Below are positions 6,184-6,610 of a stretch of 6,610 nucleotides of DNA, in pieces. Below the pieces are notes generated by a model that had not been told where the DNA came from, did no database searches, and saw only the letters and a list, made by a program, of their open reading frames with translations. Source of the DNA: Acidimicrobiia bacterium (lineage in GTDB: Bacteria; Actinomycetota; Acidimicrobiia; Spongiisociales; ZC4RG35); the NCBI GenBank assembly GCA_003230435.1, contig QIDW01000403.1, positions 1-6,610 of the forward strand, given 5' to 3'. A program made the translations under genes and the position numbers. Positions within the stretch are counted from its first letter, which is position 1; every line of letters begins with the position of its first letter.

Positions 6184-6610
6184 CACCGGCAATCCGAACC
6201 GAGAGCCTGACCAAGCACTACGGAGATGTGAAGGCTCTGATCGACCTGGATCTGGAAGTCAGAATGGGAGAGGTCTTCGGTTTTCTCGGACCGAACGGTT
6301 CCGGGAAGACGACCATGATCCGCACCGTCCTCGACCTGATCCGACCAACGGCCGGTCGAGCCAAGATTCTGGGGATGGACACCCACGAGAAGGCCGTCGA
6401 GCTCCGCAATCACATCGGGTATGTCCCCGGCGACCTAGCCATGTACCCCAGCCTCACCGGCCGGGACACCCTCACCTATTTCGCCAACCTGAGGGGTGGC
6501 GTGGACTGGTCCTACGTGGACGAACTGGCGGAGCGGTTCAACAGCGACCTGGACGTCAAAGCGCTGATCGACCTGGATATGGAAGTCAGAATGGGAGAGG
6601 TATTCGGCTT
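6180..6610 (+). CDS. ABC transporter ATP-binding protein (3' partial, anomalous end)
   Basis: The start is GTG at 6180, overlapping the TetR stop; AGGGGG (6167-6172) seven bases upstream is a credible Shine-Dalgarno. The frame stays open to the window end (143 complete codons). The fold begins normally: LTKHYGDVKALIDLDLEV, Walker A GPNGSGKTT (37-45), DLIRPTAGRAKILG, then IGYVPGDLAMYPSLTG (79-94), where the Q-loop glutamine is replaced by glycine, as in a group of ABC-2 type exporter ATPases. It would power export with a permease encoded further right; the TetR partner suggests drug or lipid efflux. From residue 125 the protein does not continue toward the signature motif. Instead it repeats residues 16-34 (D-VKALIDLDMEVRMGEVFG). 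Signature motif, Walker B and H-loop are not in the window. This may be a true partial duplication, a fusion or an assembly chimera at a sequence end. Confidence 0.85.
   Translation, partial: MTPAIRTESLTKHYGDVKALIDLDLEVRMGEVFGFLGPNGSGKTTMIRTVLDLIRPTAGRAKILGMDTHEKAVELRNHIGYVPGDLAMYPSLTGRDTLTYFANLRGGVDWSYVDELAERFNSDLDVKALIDLDMEVRMGEVFG
6225..6283 (+). repeat. Intragenic repeat, copy 1 (ABC ATPase N-terminus)
   Basis: First copy of a 59-base repeat coding for residues 16-34 of the ABC ATPase, in its expected place just before Walker A. It matches 6552-6610 at 52 of 59 positions with no gaps. Confidence 0.85.
6552..6610 (+). repeat. Intragenic repeat, copy 2, running off the window end
   Basis: Second copy, in frame, 327 bases (109 codons) after the first, continuing to the last base. 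Six of the seven differences are synonymous third-position changes; the seventh changes Leu25 to Met134. This looks like a homologous ABC N-terminus from a paralogue or related strain rather than a fresh duplication. Confidence 0.85.

Overview
The window reads as GC-rich bacterial chromosome, most likely from an uncultured high-GC actinobacterium; Acidimicrobiia is my best guess and Chloroflexota is the main alternative. This rests on several GTG starts, few clear Shine-Dalgarno sites, 4-base start/stop overlaps and Thr/Ser/Ala-rich linkers behind lipobox cysteines. It is inference, not a database match. There is no sign of phage, insertion sequence, CRISPR, tRNA or rRNA.

Layout: (1) 3-467 (+) is the 3' part of a membrane-anchored protein with an HExxH zinc-protease-like motif, cut by the left edge. 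(2) A leftward block follows: a hotdog-fold acyl-CoA thioesterase (469-876), a Maf-type nucleotide pyrophosphatase (960-1553) and a metal-dependent amidohydrolase (1550-2623). The last two overlap by four bases and form one operon read amidohydrolase to maf. The thioesterase lies 83 bp downstream and may have its own promoter. (3) Divergently, 33 bp away, two paralogous S41 (carboxy-terminal processing) serine proteases stand in tandem, at 2657-4051 and 4048-5451. Both are predicted lipoproteins, overlap by ATGA, keep the Ser-Lys-Gln catalytic set and share a conserved six-cysteine pattern. (4) A TetR-type regulator (5518-6183) begins inside a 42-bp palindrome that looks like its own operator. 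It overlaps by four bases a GTG-started ABC-transporter ATPase (6180 to the window end), as in self-regulated drug or lipid exporter operons.

No wholly new system is evident. The strongest unusual signals are: the right edge, where the ABC gene re-enters a near copy of its own N-terminal coding sequence (52 of 59 bases identical, in frame, 109 codons later); the nested TetR operator, which holds two 16-bp sites 20 bp apart over promoter and start codon; and the tandem S41 lipoproteins with a Cys-bearing insertion. Every intergenic stretch is under 100 bp.
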